The position numbers and the translations under genes are program-made. From Dinochytrium kinnereticum (lineage: Eukaryota > Chytridiomycota > Chytridiomycetes > Chytridiales > Chytridiaceae), in contig JADGJT010000044.1 in NCBI GenBank assembly GCA_027604005.1, positions 28,490 to 92,489 of the forward strand: 64,000 bases of DNA. The letters run 5' to 3'. Shown piece by piece: positions 35,655-48,700 of the stretch (positions are counted from its first letter, which is position 1; each line of letters starts with the position of its first letter). A model generated the notes under the pieces. That model worked only from the letters and a program-made list of their open reading frames with translations. It was not told the DNA's origin and ran no database searches.

Positions 35655-38011
35655 ATGGCGACACTCGGCCTCTCCGCAAAGGCCGCATCGGTCGTCAAGA
35701 ACAGGATCCTCGCCGACGAGGACTCTCTTAAGCAAGCTGCGAGATACGGTGATCCGAGGTATTCTGACATATCGCCGGAGAATAGGCAGCGCATGAGGAA
35801 GAAGCTCTATGGGGAGACGCGCGAGAACAGGGCTTACCGTTAGGCTTTGCCTTCATGAAAAAAAGCACGACTGACATATCTTTATAAATTCAGCTTATAG
35901 CTTTGCAGAAGTTGGGTCGCTTGGTGCTAATTACGCCGATGAAAAACCACCCATGTGGAGAAGCACGTTTCAGGCGGATTACACAGAGAAGCGTTTGAGC
36001 CATGAGCCTGCTGATGCTGACTGCGAAGGTTGGAAGTTTTTAAATTGCTGGTTATGGAGCTATTTTAATACGTTTTTGGGTATAGGATCGCATTACATTA
36101 ATCTGTCAAATTTTGAGTTGAAGAGCCATAGCTCGGATAGTTTGCCGCCCATGATAAGCTCCACCCAGCGAGATTACACGCAGAAATATCCGCTGGTGAG
36201 CTTTAATTATATTCCAAATATTCACTGACACTTGAATAATTAATTATTATTTCATCCTAGCCAATTGATAAGTTAAAGAACAATACCGTAAGAACATAAT
36301 CATCCTCAAAACGAATCTTTAATTCCACAATACAAAGGCATACCCTCCCATCTTCCGCGACGAAGGTGAACTCAAAAGCACACAGAGCGTTTACAGCACC
36401 ACCTTTATCTCGGTAAAATTAAACCTTTTCACGTTCCAACTAACACTTTTTTTTCCTAGGGAAACCAACCAGCTCCCGTCATAAACCATCCAGACTGCAC
36501 AAGTACCCACTTTGAGCTTGGTGATGATCTACCCGTATGGACATCAGTCACGCGATCAAACTACCGTCCTTTACCTCCGCCTTCTCCCGTGGAATTTGAC
36601 GCATTAGATAATCGAAAGAGTACAGTTTTGGATAACCCTGATGCGGAGGAAAATGAGATGATTAGTACCAAGCAAGCCGGTGAGTTTCTGCGGACCTTTT
36701 TTTTTTCTTTTTCTGTCTGTGTAGCTGCTCACACCGTTTTTTTCCCTTTCATTTTTGTTTCATTTCTAGATTATATCATGCCGTCGGATTTGGATAGGAG
36801 GGATTTGATTGTCGATAATAGGGCGACTGTTAAGGACTTAAAATCAACTCATTTTACGGTAAAACCCAAATCATGGCTCTTATTTTTGATCGTCTAACTT
36901 TTGGCTTATAGTTGGGAACTGTCGAGGGCTACGCTGTAAAGTCACAGTATCAAGCAGCATACACTCAACACCAGTCTTCACGCGCCGAGTCCTGCAACGA
37001 AAAACTTAAAGGAACTTATTCTAGCGTTAAGATCGAAGACGGTGAAGAGCAATCGCCCTATAAATCAACGCACCAAACTGATTTCATCAACTTTAAAAAA
37101 CGACTTGATATGCTTAAGCAGATGAAAGACGCAGCAAGAGATTTAAAGGTTCTTCTCATCTCCTTTCCATAAAAAAAAGACGTTGATCCTAACGTGCAAC
37201 TCTTATGCCAGAGCTCCCAATCGAAATCTTCCATTTCCTTTGGCACAGATACAGTCGGATTCTCTAACAACACTCGCTCAATAACCCGCACATCCTTTGG
37301 CCACCCTTCGCAATCCCAAACCTCCGTACCAACCCTCTTCCCAAAACATCTCCGCACCCTCCCTGCCCCGGCAAAACGTCCCGCACCACCTCCAACAGGT
37401 CCTCCTCACTACTCCCCCATAACAACCCTAGACGACGCGCAATCAACAGGCTCAACCATCATGAAGACCGATTACGCTAATCCGAATGGGTACGGAGATA
37501 TGGTTGGCTCTTTTCGGAGTCAGAATGTTGCGAGGGTGAGGGCCAAGGAGTTTTTGTCTGGGACGCATTTTTCATTTGGCAGTGATGACGGAAGGGGAAT
37601 GTCGACGGCTTTTAGAGAGCATTTCGGGGTGCCATCCATGCATCCTGCCTTTGGGAAGGATGGAGAAGAAGCGGTCTGTTCTGTCAAGGATAGTGGATTT
37701 GGGAGCACTTTGGCTAACACTATCACAAGGTAGGTGATAATTTAAATCCGTTCACGCTATTATTCTTTCGGTTAACCGCGGTTGCTTTCTATAATAGATT
37801 TCCTGGCGATCGTGATACTTACATGACGGTCAACTCGTCAGTTTACTGCGGACACGGAAAGTACACGAGGCCAGAAGTGATCCTACCTCAAACAGACACG
37901 GTGGGGCAATGCATCGCACCCGATTTAAACTCTGAAAGGGTTTTGACTACCGAGACGAAACGGACGTTTATTCCGCCAGAGTTTATGGTTTACATGCAGC
38001 AGACGGCATGA
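35655..38011 (+). CDS. SAXO/PPP1R32-like axonemal microtubule protein
   Basis: Ten exons: 35655-35838, 35894-36028, 36086-36195, 36261-36287, 36338-36412, 36460-36679, 36770-36858, 36912-37148, 37212-37729, 37798-38011; 602 residues. It has no enzyme domain. A short motif recurs, consisting of a His/Asn-Phe-x-Leu/Phe-Gly core followed by a Ser/Thr-x-Tyr/Phe: STHFELGDDLPVWTSVTRSN, STHFTLGTVEGYAVKSQYQA, GTHFSFGSDDGRGMSTAFRE, and a weaker SNFELKSHSSDSL. This is the motif type of PPP1R32/SAXO4 and TEX45, proteins associated with ciliary and flagellar microtubules. Presence of such a gene indicates that the organism makes flagella. The family is assigned from motif style, not from full-length alignment. 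Confidence 0.72.
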
Positions 38012-38813
38012 ATCTTTGCTTCCCCGCACATTTTTTTATCCATTCAAAGTTCTTTGTCTGCACGGACCTTCACTTTTTCTTATTCTTCTTTTGCTATGCC
38101 TCTTTATTCTTATTTCCTCTTTATCGGCACTGGTTCGAGAGTCTGTTCCCTCACTGAAGAAAGAAAAAGAAAAAAAGAAAGAAAAAAGCGCCCCCTGAAT
38201 AAATATGTTTGAGATGAAGTCCAAGAATTCCATTAAACAAATGGAAGCCGTATCTTACGCCTTTTGGTGAAAACTACGGGGGAGTATGGAGCAGGTCGAC
38301 GGGTGAGGAGGCAAAGACGTGTTTGGTGATGTGACGCGATGTGGTTCTATGCCCAGTGAGGACGTGGAATCGGTCGAATGCGTCCTACGAACATGGAGCT
38401 TACGCAGAAAGCGGCCATGGCCGAAGAGAGAGTCTAGTCTACAGCGTCTTGAAACATTGTGTACGGGAGAGGGCGGGGGCTTGATACCTGAAATTGTTTA
38501 ACACGATGAAGACCGAACACATTGCTAAAGCTTATATATATGAATTTGATGAGGAACGACGAAAGCGTGGACGGGATCACTTGCAATCACGAGATGTCAT
38601 GTGAAAGTGAGGATAAGCCAACATGATTTAATAATTGAAAATAGTAATAGCACAATATATTCACAGATAAACTATCTCGACGATGAATCAAAACTCAAAC
38701 GACTTGACAAAAAATAAATTAAGAGAATGTGTATACAACCAAAGCGAGCTCCATTTATCCATTCACATCTATATCTGATATGAAAATGTCCTGGCTAGCA
38801 ACAAGAAATAAAT
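38012..38813. other. Intergenic between convergent genes
   Basis: About 800 AT-rich bases between the SAXO-like stop and the stop of the minus-strand gene. T-rich just after the SAXO-like stop, with an AAG-rich run near 38155-38185. Open frames are short. No RNA gene or repeat is recognisable. Confidence 0.5.
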
Positions 38814-40628
38814 TTACCATGGAGGAATGAACTGGCCCACAAAAGGAAGAGCCCTTGCCACATGCCCAACCCCAACCAAAACAGATGAAAAAGTCACCGG
38901 GGATCCACCAGCATCAGGTCCAAAGGCATCTACAATCATAGAGGACCTGGTACAAAAACAGGCAAGGTTAACAGAAGGTTAGATATTATTGAAGTAAGAA
39001 ATTAAGAGTAGGTCAAGTGGTGATGAAAAAAAGAAAAAAAAGAAACTCACGTGCTCGAGATGAGCCGACCAACGACCGGTATGCTAAGAACCAACTCCCC
39101 AACAACAATCGACGCCTCCAACGCCTTGCCGATGACCGTTCCAGAGAAGCGAGCAATTTGCTGGGCAACCGCTATGACGGAGATCCCTATCATGACAAAT
39201 CCAACTGCCACCATTTTGACGAGTCCTCCCGTAAGACTAACCATCTGGATCGCAACATTCAGTGAGATCTGGTCAGAGGCCGCAGAGGTCTGGAGTGGTG
39301 AGGTGAGAGTCGAATGGGCTTGGAGAATGGTTGGTACGCCGCTGCACTTGTCGTCAACTTCGGGATCATTTCCGTCACTCGAAATCTTGATTGTCTCCAT
39401 CTCGTAATCTTCCGCACCGTCCTGAGTCAATGAATTATTCTTCACCTCAATAACCTCCTCCACGGGTGTGGCGTTCTCCTCGTCATTTTTGATATCATTA
39501 ACGTCGGAAACGTCCTCCTCGGATAGCAAGTCTTCCTCGTAGTCGTACTCGTCGTCAGTCAGATCCTCATGAAGATCCCAAGGATCTTGCCTTACCAGCG
39601 AGATCCTAGGCAAAACAAACTCACACATCCCGCCAACCTTATCCTCCACAACTTCATTCCTGGGGACATTGCACTCAACGCTGACATTTGAACGAAAAAT
39701 CTCATCCTCCCTCATGGTGTGTGAAGAGGAAGAGGATGCCTGATCAGGAAGGTCTTCTCGACTTGAGGGTAGGCTAGGTGGGAAGACGGGAAGAACAATC
39801 TTTGGGAAAACGAATCCTGGAAGGTGTTGCTTTGGGGTCGACAAAGGAGTTGGTGTGATTGTTGGCAGCGACACCTGTGGAAGATGTAATTTTGGGAAAA
39901 TCGTGGGGAGATCTGAACTTGCAGAGACCTTGCTGGTGGATGGCATTGTGACGGTAGGAGAAGGCTGCGCGGGTTTACTGGCAGAGAATCCCGTAGGTAG
40001 GATGATGCTCGGAAGAGGAAGATCCCTTTCCCCGTTATCAAAAAAAATATCAGACTCCGTGTCCGAGACATCAGTTGGTTCACTGGTGACGCTGAGAACC
40101 TCTGAGCCTTCACGAACAGCAAATGGTCAGAACAAGACTTGAAGAAAGCTAGGAAACGCAGAAAGAAGAAGAATGCCTCATCTCACCAGCCTCCATCGCA
40201 TCCCAGTCGATAATCTCACCAGTTTCCAAGTCACCAATCCCAGACGAATTGTCATCAGAAAAATCAGAGAAAAGCTCAACTTGCACCTCAGACCTCGCCC
40301 TCTGTTGTCGCCCGACCACCCCCGCAGCCGCCCCTGCGCGCCTCTCCGCGTGCTCAAGAGCCTCAAGTCTGGCGGTAATATCATTAAATTGGTCGCGGTG
40401 GTAAAGAACGAGCTCAATGAGCATGCTGATCTGCCCATCCTTCTTGAGTTCGGCCTGTCGAATGAGGTCGACCTCCTTCCTCAGGTTCGCGCATCGTTGG
40501 ACCATTAGGCTGTCCGATAACATCTGGTTCTCCGCAGTTTCGTCCAGAAAAGCCTTTAACCTTTCACAGCTGGTTTCCAACCCATTCATCCGGTCGGACA
40601 AGCAGGTGAGGGAGACCTGGTGAGCCAT
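38814..40628 (-). CDS. Unrecognised protein: N-terminal coiled coil, acidic middle, C-terminal membrane hairpin
   Basis: Exons 40628-40187, 40107-39051 and 38946-38814 give 543 residues. The N-terminus (CLSDRMNGLETSCERLKAFL, LRKEVDLIRQAELKKDGQI) is coiled coil. Residues 150-380 are Ser/Pro- then Asp/Glu-rich (DLTDDEYDYEEDLLSEED) and likely disordered. Two hydrophobic helices follow (LVKMVAVGFVMIGISVIAVA and ASIVVGELVLSIPVVGRLI), and the last exon adds a moderately hydrophobic end finishing FVGQFIPPW. The family is unknown. Upstream, a Pro/Ser-rich minus-strand frame continues from about 40640 to 40980 without an ATG and may be 5' UTR or an unmodelled N-terminal extension. Confidence 0.65.
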
Positions 40629-42190
40629 TGATGTTGTCGTTGAATGTATGGCCAATGGAATTTGGGATGTGTGGGATGGTTGAGGTGGTGTTTGTGGGTG
40701 AGATGGGTTGGGGTGAATATGATGGCTGACGACGAGGAGGGTAAGGGCTGAGGAGGTGTGAGGGCTGAGGGGGTGTGAGGGGGTGTGCGGAGAGGGAGTT
40801 TGATGGATAAGTCGATGAGACGGCAGGGAGACGAGGATAGGTGGTTGATGGTAGGGGAAGTGATAGGCCGTTTAATAAGGACTGCAGAGAGGGTTGATGC
40901 CGTCGACTCTCAGGCGACGAGGGAAGTGTTTGGCCGTTGGTTGAAGTTGAAGTTTGTTTTCCAGCCAGCAAAATTTCCAACTTTTATACTCCGCCGACAA
41001 TTCTTATCAGGCAGCCAGCAGCCAATCAGCGATTTACCCTGCGAAGTCGGAAGGCGAATCGCTTGGAAATAATGGGGAGCTCCCTACTTTTTGGGACTAT
41101 CCGGCCAAGAATCAGCCTTTTGGGGGCTATCCGGTCAATAATCAGCGAGGTTTGGTTTGGGCATCCCTTCTCCAGCAAGTGGCATCGGAAATGATCCTTG
41201 GGATACTCAAGAGTGTGCAGTCAACTATCACTTCATTAAATATTATTATGGCCATCTTTCAAATACAATACATAAGAAAGGAAGGAGTGCTTTCATGGTA
41301 GGGCGTGTCTGATGTCTTTCTGAGAGGAGCCAGGGGCAGAGACGCGACGTGGCGATTTTTTGCTGCGGCTGCATCCAAAAACCAGCAATTGGTGCTGTCA
41401 TTGCTACACCCCTAGCACTGCAGCTTGCGGTTGCTGTTGTTGCTCTGCTGACATTGAGCCAAAGACTGTCTACGCACCCCTGCAAGCATCCAAAAGCAAG
41501 GCATGCCCCGAACGCCCGAACCTTTATCAAAGAGAACAATGCCACTGCAGATGAATCAGGGAAAAGGGGATGCGGAAGTTGGTGAGTAGAAGGCAGCAGA
41601 AGTTGCGCAGGATAAGCAGCCGAGTGGCGCTTATTACGGCTCCACCATTCTGGGAGTGGGGGCAGCATAAGCTGAAAAGGGCTACGGGGACTGAAGGAGC
41701 ATCGCCAGAGATTTTCGGTGGATCAGAAACCATCACGCCCCCATCCCAACGTCGCCTTCAGCTTGCCGCGAAAGCTCTTCCAGTCTCGCCACCAACCTTC
41801 TCCCCAATGGCCAGCGCGGATGACACTGGCCGCGAGCGCCATGCTCCAGCGGCTGCTTGTTTGCCTGCGTGGATGCCCATCTATCCATCCATCCACCAAT
41901 CCATCCAGCCAACCTCAGCGAATCTGAACGTCCTTGCACCACCCAAACCACAACAGTTGTACAGAGCCTCCAACGTCCAGAACAGACCACGAAAAGGAAC
42001 AACGACTGACCTCAACCTCGCCCTTCAGCAGCCTTGCCCACCGCACCGTCGCCAACGTCTACGTCCGCAACCCGCTCAAACCGCACCGAAGCACAGATGC
42101 TGGCAGACCCCTCACGCTCAGCATCATCTTCAGCTTTTGACTCGTTGACGATCAACCACAACTGCCTTGTGAACAACGGCTGCTCCACTC
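40629..42190. promoter_or_regulatory. Divergent upstream region
   Basis: About 1.5 kb between divergent start codons. The left 350 bases are G/T-rich and include repeats of GAGGGGTGTGAG type near 40735-40800, coding on the minus strand for a Pro/Ser-rich frame of doubtful status. The right part is moderately GC-rich, with an imperfect CCAT/CCAATCCATC run near 41880-41915. No further gene can be supported. Confidence 0.4.
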
Positions 42191-45100
42191 ATGGGCATAA
42201 AAGAAGCAAGAAGACGGTCTTACTCCGTCTTCATCATTGTAATTCTCCTCACAATCTCATTTGCTGCAACAGCACCGGCATCCGCGACTCCTCTTGGAGC
42301 TGTAGCAGGTGCTCAACTTCCCATCTCATCCGTCAACAGCACAAAAGACCCATTGCCCACCTTTGAATCTGACAGCGCATACGTGGATGTTCTTGGGATT
42401 GTAAGTCTCGCCACCGTCATTCTTTTTCTCTCGATATGGTCTTTTGGCGAATGGGTTGCCTTCCAGTGAGTATTCCAGTACTGTCATGTCTTCTTGCTTT
42501 TGACGAGATGACAGCAAGACCTTTTCTACTTCCATCTGCCAAGTCAAAACCACTTCCAAAATGCTAATGCGTAACTTCTTCACTATTGCCGCATGTCACT
42601 GATATCATCCAGTGCCTTCCGCGACGATCTGGTGGGTGAAAAAGAATAGCCATATCTCGTCATGCTTTACTAACCATCTCTCGCCAATTATTGATCAACA
42701 GTTTTTTCGAATGATCCCCTTCATTTCAATCTCCCTCATCATCCACTCTCTTACGGGGATTATTTCATCGATGATTCGCTTTACCAATATTGATGGGAAG
42801 GAACACATTATCTTGGACGTAGTTTATAGCTTTGCTGGAATTGTTATACAGCCTTCTGTTGATCTTCTTTTATGTAATGTTATTTCCTCCTTTTGTTGTT
42901 CTTTCGTCTTATATATGCAATTGACAGTTTCTGGCTTTGGTGTTTTTCGGGCATTCATCTCTAACTGGCTCCTTATTATCAGATTTAAGGATGCTAGCTA
43001 TAACCCCATTTCCGCTTTCGAGCAAAAAGCTTCCACCGTTTGTGTTGCCTGGGCATTGGGTTCTTTGGGGCCTTGTCGCTTTAGACATAATTTTTGCATT
43101 TCCAGTCGCGATCGCGAGAGAGTACATACAAGTCACCTAGTAAGGATGCGTTTCTCATATATGTATTTTATTCAATGCTGGTTTTTTCGTTTTCCGCTGA
43201 TTTCTCTTCTGGTCCTTTTTTTCTCACCTGCATATGAAATTAGCTACAATGAGCAGGATCGTGTTTTTGGCGGCGTTCGCGTCAAGCTAGCAACCGTATA
43301 TCAGGGATACTCTGTGATCCTCGGCGGAATCTTGATTTTAATCTTTCTCAGAAAGATGTGGGGTCTCTCTAAGGTTTCCGTGAAGCGTCTTGGCTCGGAC
43401 CGCGAGCAGCGCAAGCTTATCCGATTTTTTATTAAAAAGAATCTTTGGATGTCCGCCGCGCTTTTTATCCTCTGCATAGTGGTAAGTCAGCTGAAACTTT
43501 ACAATTAGAAATCTCACTCTTTTGTTGAAAGTACTCTATCACCAACATTGCCATTACTACCAGAATTGGGTCACTATCTATAGTGATTCAACTTATCTCA
43601 GCTCTTTCCCTTCGTTTCATGCTGGACGTGATTCGAGAGTTAAAGGATGGGAATGTGATTAGCGAGGACAGAGTAACGGGAGGAAGTGGGGAGAATAATC
43701 TTGCTCGGCCTACATTTTATCGCCGGGAAGATATTGCACTTGCTGCCGTCCCTCATCAATACCGTAGGAAGAGACACAACGGTAGGTCCAGTAAAAGGAA
43801 AGGCAATAGGGCCATAACAGAAAAGGACTGGGATATTCGCAGAGTAGACGAAGCACCCAATGTTGAAGATGTGCACTATGATGTGGAGGACATTCCCGAA
43901 AATGGATGGGAGGACTCAGACGTTATAGAAGATAGAGATAAGCAGGTTGCTCCATCTGGTAGTCTGGAAAGTTCGTCGCCTTCTTCGTTGAGTCGTCGAA
44001 GAACAACTAAGAAAGACCACTCCACATCTGTTCTTGAACCATCTGCACCTTCTACGCTTTCGGGGAAAGGGATTGGTTTAGGTCATTCTTCCGACTTCAT
44101 CATCGCTAGCACCCCACTGTCATCGTCTTCATCACCGACCTCCGCTGTCGACAGGACTCGCGCTCGCGCTGGAAGCGAGCCGATCCCTCGGCGAAAGGCC
44201 TCTCGTCGGTATCAGAGAAAATCCCACAGTGCCGAGGGTGCCGACACGTCTGGTTCTTTCTTATCAAGTTTTGAGCGACCTGACCGCAGGCCGCCATCGG
44301 CCAAAGGACGGTCCATCTTTTCATCTCTACGGTTTTACATTCGTGATAATGTTCAGCTCACACCCTCCATTGTTAGGGACGCCGCGCAGGTCGCGACCTT
44401 GAGTACTGCTACGTCCACTTCATCGTTTGTCGAACCCATAGAACAGGTTTCGCCTTGTAATCGGCTTCCGCCACAGGTTGAGGGGGGGAGAGGATTTTTC
44501 AGTTCGCGGCGTCTATATATGCGGGATAACTCGGAGCTCACACCATCGATCGCGAAGGACGCTGCGCCGGCTGCAGCGTTGCATAGTACCGCCACGTCCA
44601 TGTCATCCTTTTCGGACCCGAAAGATCACGAGCTCTCCACAAACATCGAAAACCACCCTCCGCTACTGGTTGTTGGAAGCAGAGGCCCACGACATCTTTA
44701 TACTCATTCTAACATGCAACTTACACCGGCTAGTTCTCGGGAGGCTGCGCAGGTCGCGACTATGGCTAGCACCACAACATCAATGTCATCATTTTCCGAT
44801 CCGCTTGACGGTGAGCCCTCTTCGAACATTGTCATCAATCGCGCACCACCACCTGCTGAAGGAGGCAGAGGCTTCTTCAACGCTCGCCGTCTATACATCC
44901 GTGATAATGTTCAGCTTACCCCTTCACTCGTCGGAAGCACACTTTCATCGTTCACAGATCCTCAGGACTGTGACGCTTTGAACCGTGTTCCGCCGCCGGC
45001 ACCAGGCGGAAAAGGGTTCTTTGTTGGGAGGAGAGGAGAGGAGAAGAAGAGGGGAACTGTGGGGCTTTACTTGCGGGATAATGTGCCTTTGACCGTGTCG

Positions 45101-45286
45101 CTTGTTGACGCAGCGGCGCAGGTGAGGACGTATGGAAGTGGTGCTGGAGGTGAAGGTGGAACGGAGGGGGATAGAGGGGAGGATGGAGGGGGGAAGAAGG
45201 GGGAGGTTGTGCATCTTTCGGCTATTGCTACGGCGGAGGTGGCGGCGGAGGCGAAGTTAAAGGGCGAAGGGGCAAGGGAAGGATGA
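42191..45286 (+). CDS. Polytopic (seven-TM-like) membrane protein with five tandem tail repeats
   Basis: Exons 42191-42465, 42613-42631, 42702-42878 (3' end uncertain), 42928-43139, 43244-43481 and 43532-45286; about 891 residues. A signal-peptide-like start (SVFIIVILLTISFAATAPAS) is followed by about seven hydrophobic segments, for example VDVLGIVSLATVILFLSIW, MIPFISISLIIHSLTGIIS, WVLWGLVALDIIFAFPVAIA, YSVILGGILILIFL and SAALFILCIVYSITNIAI. The layout resembles fungal receptor-like seven-TM proteins, but no GPCR family motif is recognisable. The cytoplasmic tail of more than 500 residues is Ser/Arg-rich and carries five tandem repeats of about 61 residues (listed separately). The exon 3 donor is ambiguous: GTAATG gives the wrong phase, GTTATT restores it. 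The second exon is only 19 nt. Confidence 0.75.
44290..45130 (+). repeat. Five in-frame repeats of ~61 codons in the membrane protein tail
   Basis: The core motif L-Y-x-R-D-N-x-x-L-T-P-S recurs: RFYIRDNVQLTPS (about 44330), RLYMRDNSELTPS (44510), HLYTHSNMQLTPA (44694), RLYIRDNVQLTPS (44886) and GLYLRDNVPLTVS (45064). Spacing is about 175-193 bases. Most copies are preceded by a GGRGFF-type basic stretch and followed by DAAQVAT and SxxTSMSSFxDP. Copies 3 and 5 are the most diverged, and copy 4 lacks the DAAQVAT block. Conservation of the Tyr-x-Arg-Asp-Asn and Thr-Pro-Ser positions amid variable spacers suggests repeated short docking or phosphorylation sites (inference). Confidence 0.9.
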
Positions 45287-45727
45287 AGACACTTGGTATT
45301 TGCATGCTTTTTTTGTGTTTATTGGTGATTGGGAAAGACCCCTGCTTTGCTCCAATATACTTACTATTTATTGAACGGTTACCCGTTTTCCTATATTTTT
45401 CCTGGGTCGGGTCTATTTTACCTCTTCAATTTTCTCCCTCCAGCATGCACATACTCTTTCAAAGTTGCAATAAGTACGGGACGAAAAGCAATCCACATTT
45501 GCTTTGCTCATATTGAAATAGAATAAATAGCAAAGCTCTAAAGAATACGAAATATGGAATGCAATGGGACAAAGACAACAATTCACCCAACTCCCTTTCA
45601 CAAACTACGAAATCCAAAGCGCAGGTCACCCAAAACATAAGCTAAAATACAGGACCGCATGCCTATTTTGACCAGTCGCTCTTCACTCAACCCGTTCTAT
45701 CCAACTTCTTCGCCGCTAACCCCACCG
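45287..45727. other. Intergenic between convergent genes
   Basis: About 440 AT-rich bases between two stop codons. An AATAAA-type signal on the plus strand near 45521-45526 could serve the membrane protein gene. No gene is visible. Confidence 0.45.
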
Positions 45728-48700
45728 TCATTTGCTTCCCATCTCCACACCAAGCCCCAAGGCTCGACGGCTTCGACGAAGACCCACAGGAGATTCCTTT
45801 GTATCCGTCGTGGGTCGTGAATCGTCATCCTTTTCTCGCAAGGCGAAAGGCACCGGTGTGTCGGGTTGAGAAGAGGCAGGTAGGGTCTCGTCGTTTGTGG
45901 CAAGGAGGGAAGGCGATGTGGGACCGTGAGGGCCCTTTATTGGTCCAGGCGATTCAACCGAGTTTTTCGCGGCCCGATCGTTCGGGGTCTCGATAGAATC
46001 TAAAGATAATTTCCCTCTTCTACGCGAATATGTTCGAGTAGGTTTCAAGGCTCTCAAAGGCGATGATGTGTTTTGTGGAAATGGGCCATCATCTGTGGCA
46101 GGTGATGAGCTAACTTGTGCTGCCACAGGCTTTACGGGCACTAAGGTTGTTGGTTGAGAACGTGTCGTTAGAGACGTCACAGCTTTAGGATTTAACAATG
46201 AGCCATCGCTAGTTTTTTGCCGGCTACGAGCAGTTGGGTCTGATGCCGACTTTCCTGCGCTTAACAGCTGTTGATCCGTACTATCTTGAGATGCGACTTG
46301 AGTGTCTGTAGAAGAAGTTACATCTAACAAGTCCCCTGTCAGCCGACGGCTTCGCCTTAAGACGGCCGTGCGCTGAGGTGATATGTCGTTCTCTTTGAGA
46401 CACGATGATGCCGTACTGTCTTCTGCCCCTCCAGCTAGCGGACAATCCGCATGGCTGCTTGTGGAGGGTAAAGCCATTGAAACCTCGACTTCCTCATCAT
46501 TGATAGCAACATGCTTTGGGACATCATCCACTGGTGGCAATTGACCTTGCGGCTCTAAATCGTCCTCCATCTCGACGAAAGCTGAACTCAGCGGCTGCCG
46601 TTGCATTTTCCGTCGCCGATAGGGCCGAGTTTTTTTGGGAAACGGGTCGACGGACTTGCGCTTCTCAGCTCTATCATCGTGTTTGGCGGTAGACCCGGTG
46701 ATGATTTCGTCTGCGGGTAAAATTCGTTGTGGCGTCTCGCTGGCCGGGATAGAGGCACGGCGGCGTCGTCTGGTCGGCGGAGATGAGTCGGATTTTCCAG
46801 TAGATGCTAACAAGGCCGGTTTCGACTTGTAGGTACGACGTGATCTTATGGGGGAGGAGGTGATAGCTACCGATGTTTGCTCAGGTATCACTAGTGCGTC
46901 GCTAACAGACTCTTCAGTAAGCTCCAAAACTATAGACATTGAGGATGCCGGAGATGATGGTGACGGGCCTTCATGCGTGTAAACTCCCGGTGAGAATTCG
47001 TTAGTAGCTTGAATACGCTCCGAAACATTGCCTTCCGTCTCCGTTGTCGCTGGTTCCTTCCTTCTTCTGCCGGTAGACGCTCCAGAGCCTCTACGTTGTC
47101 GCGTCTGCAATGATAAGGCCGAAGCATTACTACCTTCGTTCTCATTATCACCCCGTTGGCCCAGTGAGACTTGCCGTCTCCGAGAACTAGGCGTCGCTAC
47201 CTCAGATGATGGTAGAATGGGCTGCCCGGGTGAGCTTGATTCGTTTCGATCGGTCGAGGGTGGATTCAGTTCCTTCGGACTATTAGGGGCCTCTCTTGTT
47301 TTTTCATCCTCGTCAGAAGATATTATCTCTGCACTTAAAAAGACTTTCTTTCGACTACGCCGTTTGACAGCCTTAACATTCATTTCTTCCCCGCTCTCAC
47401 AGCTTATTTCTGCGACCCTCTGGCCTTTATATGTAGTCTTTTGTCTCTTCCGTTGAGGGTCTAAACTCCCTTCGTCCCCACTCATCTTATTATCATCTTC
47501 GTCTCTAATCTCCTCGTCGGTTTCGCTCCGTTGTCCCTTTCGCTTTCTTCTTTTAAACGGTTTCCGTTTTTTAGGCCCAGATGGGGAACGATAAAGATAC
47601 GACTTTGCCGGATTGATCAAAAAGGTCGGGTGCTTACCCAACCTATCTTCATCCGAGGAGGATAGGTCCCATGGAGAGCAACAGTCACACTTTCCCCAGT
47701 GATCGTCAAGGGCGTATCCCTGGTGTCGTTCGATTTCTAAAGGTGTATAGCTTGTTGGGATTGCGTAGTCGGGAAGCTCATGGATTTCAGGAGACATCCA
47801 GCCAGATTCGAGAGATGAGATATCCAGGTGAAGCGTTGGAATAGCTGAACTGTATTGATCTCCTGCGCAAAAATAAACAGGAAAAATCAGGCAAAAAAAA
47901 AAACACCAGGCATTTACCAACCTTGATTCATTTCAAATGAAGCGGCTTGATGAAATAAGTAGGCCTTTGTGGCTGGGTACAGATCGAACTCATCTCGGGA
48001 GGTTTCCCGCAATCGCTCGAAATCGGTGGGAAGTGAGCCTCGGAGACGTTCTGGAGGCAAAAAAGGGAACAAATGGTGTCCGGCTAATGCTTTCGCCACC
48101 AGAAATTCTGAAAAGAGATACATCGGCCATTAGTAAGCTGGATTAGAATTTTTGTAAGCATACCTTCGCGCTCCTCTGAAATGACTGTAGTATTCGGCAA
48201 GCATGTCGGAAAGTGACGCCAGCACCACAAACGCAGCTTGTCTGCAAAAAAATCCGCCTCGTCGAACATAAGAGCTCTGCAGCTGAGTTAGAATACATAC
48301 ATTTCAAAAAATCAAATAATTACCTAAGCTTTAAAATCAGTCTAAGAAAAGCCTGCCATACCCATGCAGTACCACTACAAACTTCTAAATGGATCGCAAG
48401 AATGTCTAAGGCGAATACTAGATGCTGCAAGGATTCGGAGACCTCCTCCTCCTCTTCATCACCTTGCTCCATGCTCTCCTGGCTTGCAGATTTTTCCTTA
48501 GGATTCAATTCTTAAACAAGTTATTTCATAGCTCTTCGCAAAATGAAAGCAACAACAACAAAAATAACAGAAGATTGTCAACCTGCTAATTCTTCAAGAT
48601 GAGTGACTAAAGGCCTTAAAGCCAAGTCAGGATGTACGGACGGATCTGCTCTTACGTAGCGTGCAGCTACGGGCGCCCATTCGTGGGATGAAGCATTCGT

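Noticed and set aside
41570..42148. Plus-strand ORF of 192 residues before the membrane protein gene
   Set aside because: Compositionally biased, overlaps other frames, no domain, no supporting splice sites; probably promoter or 5' UTR.
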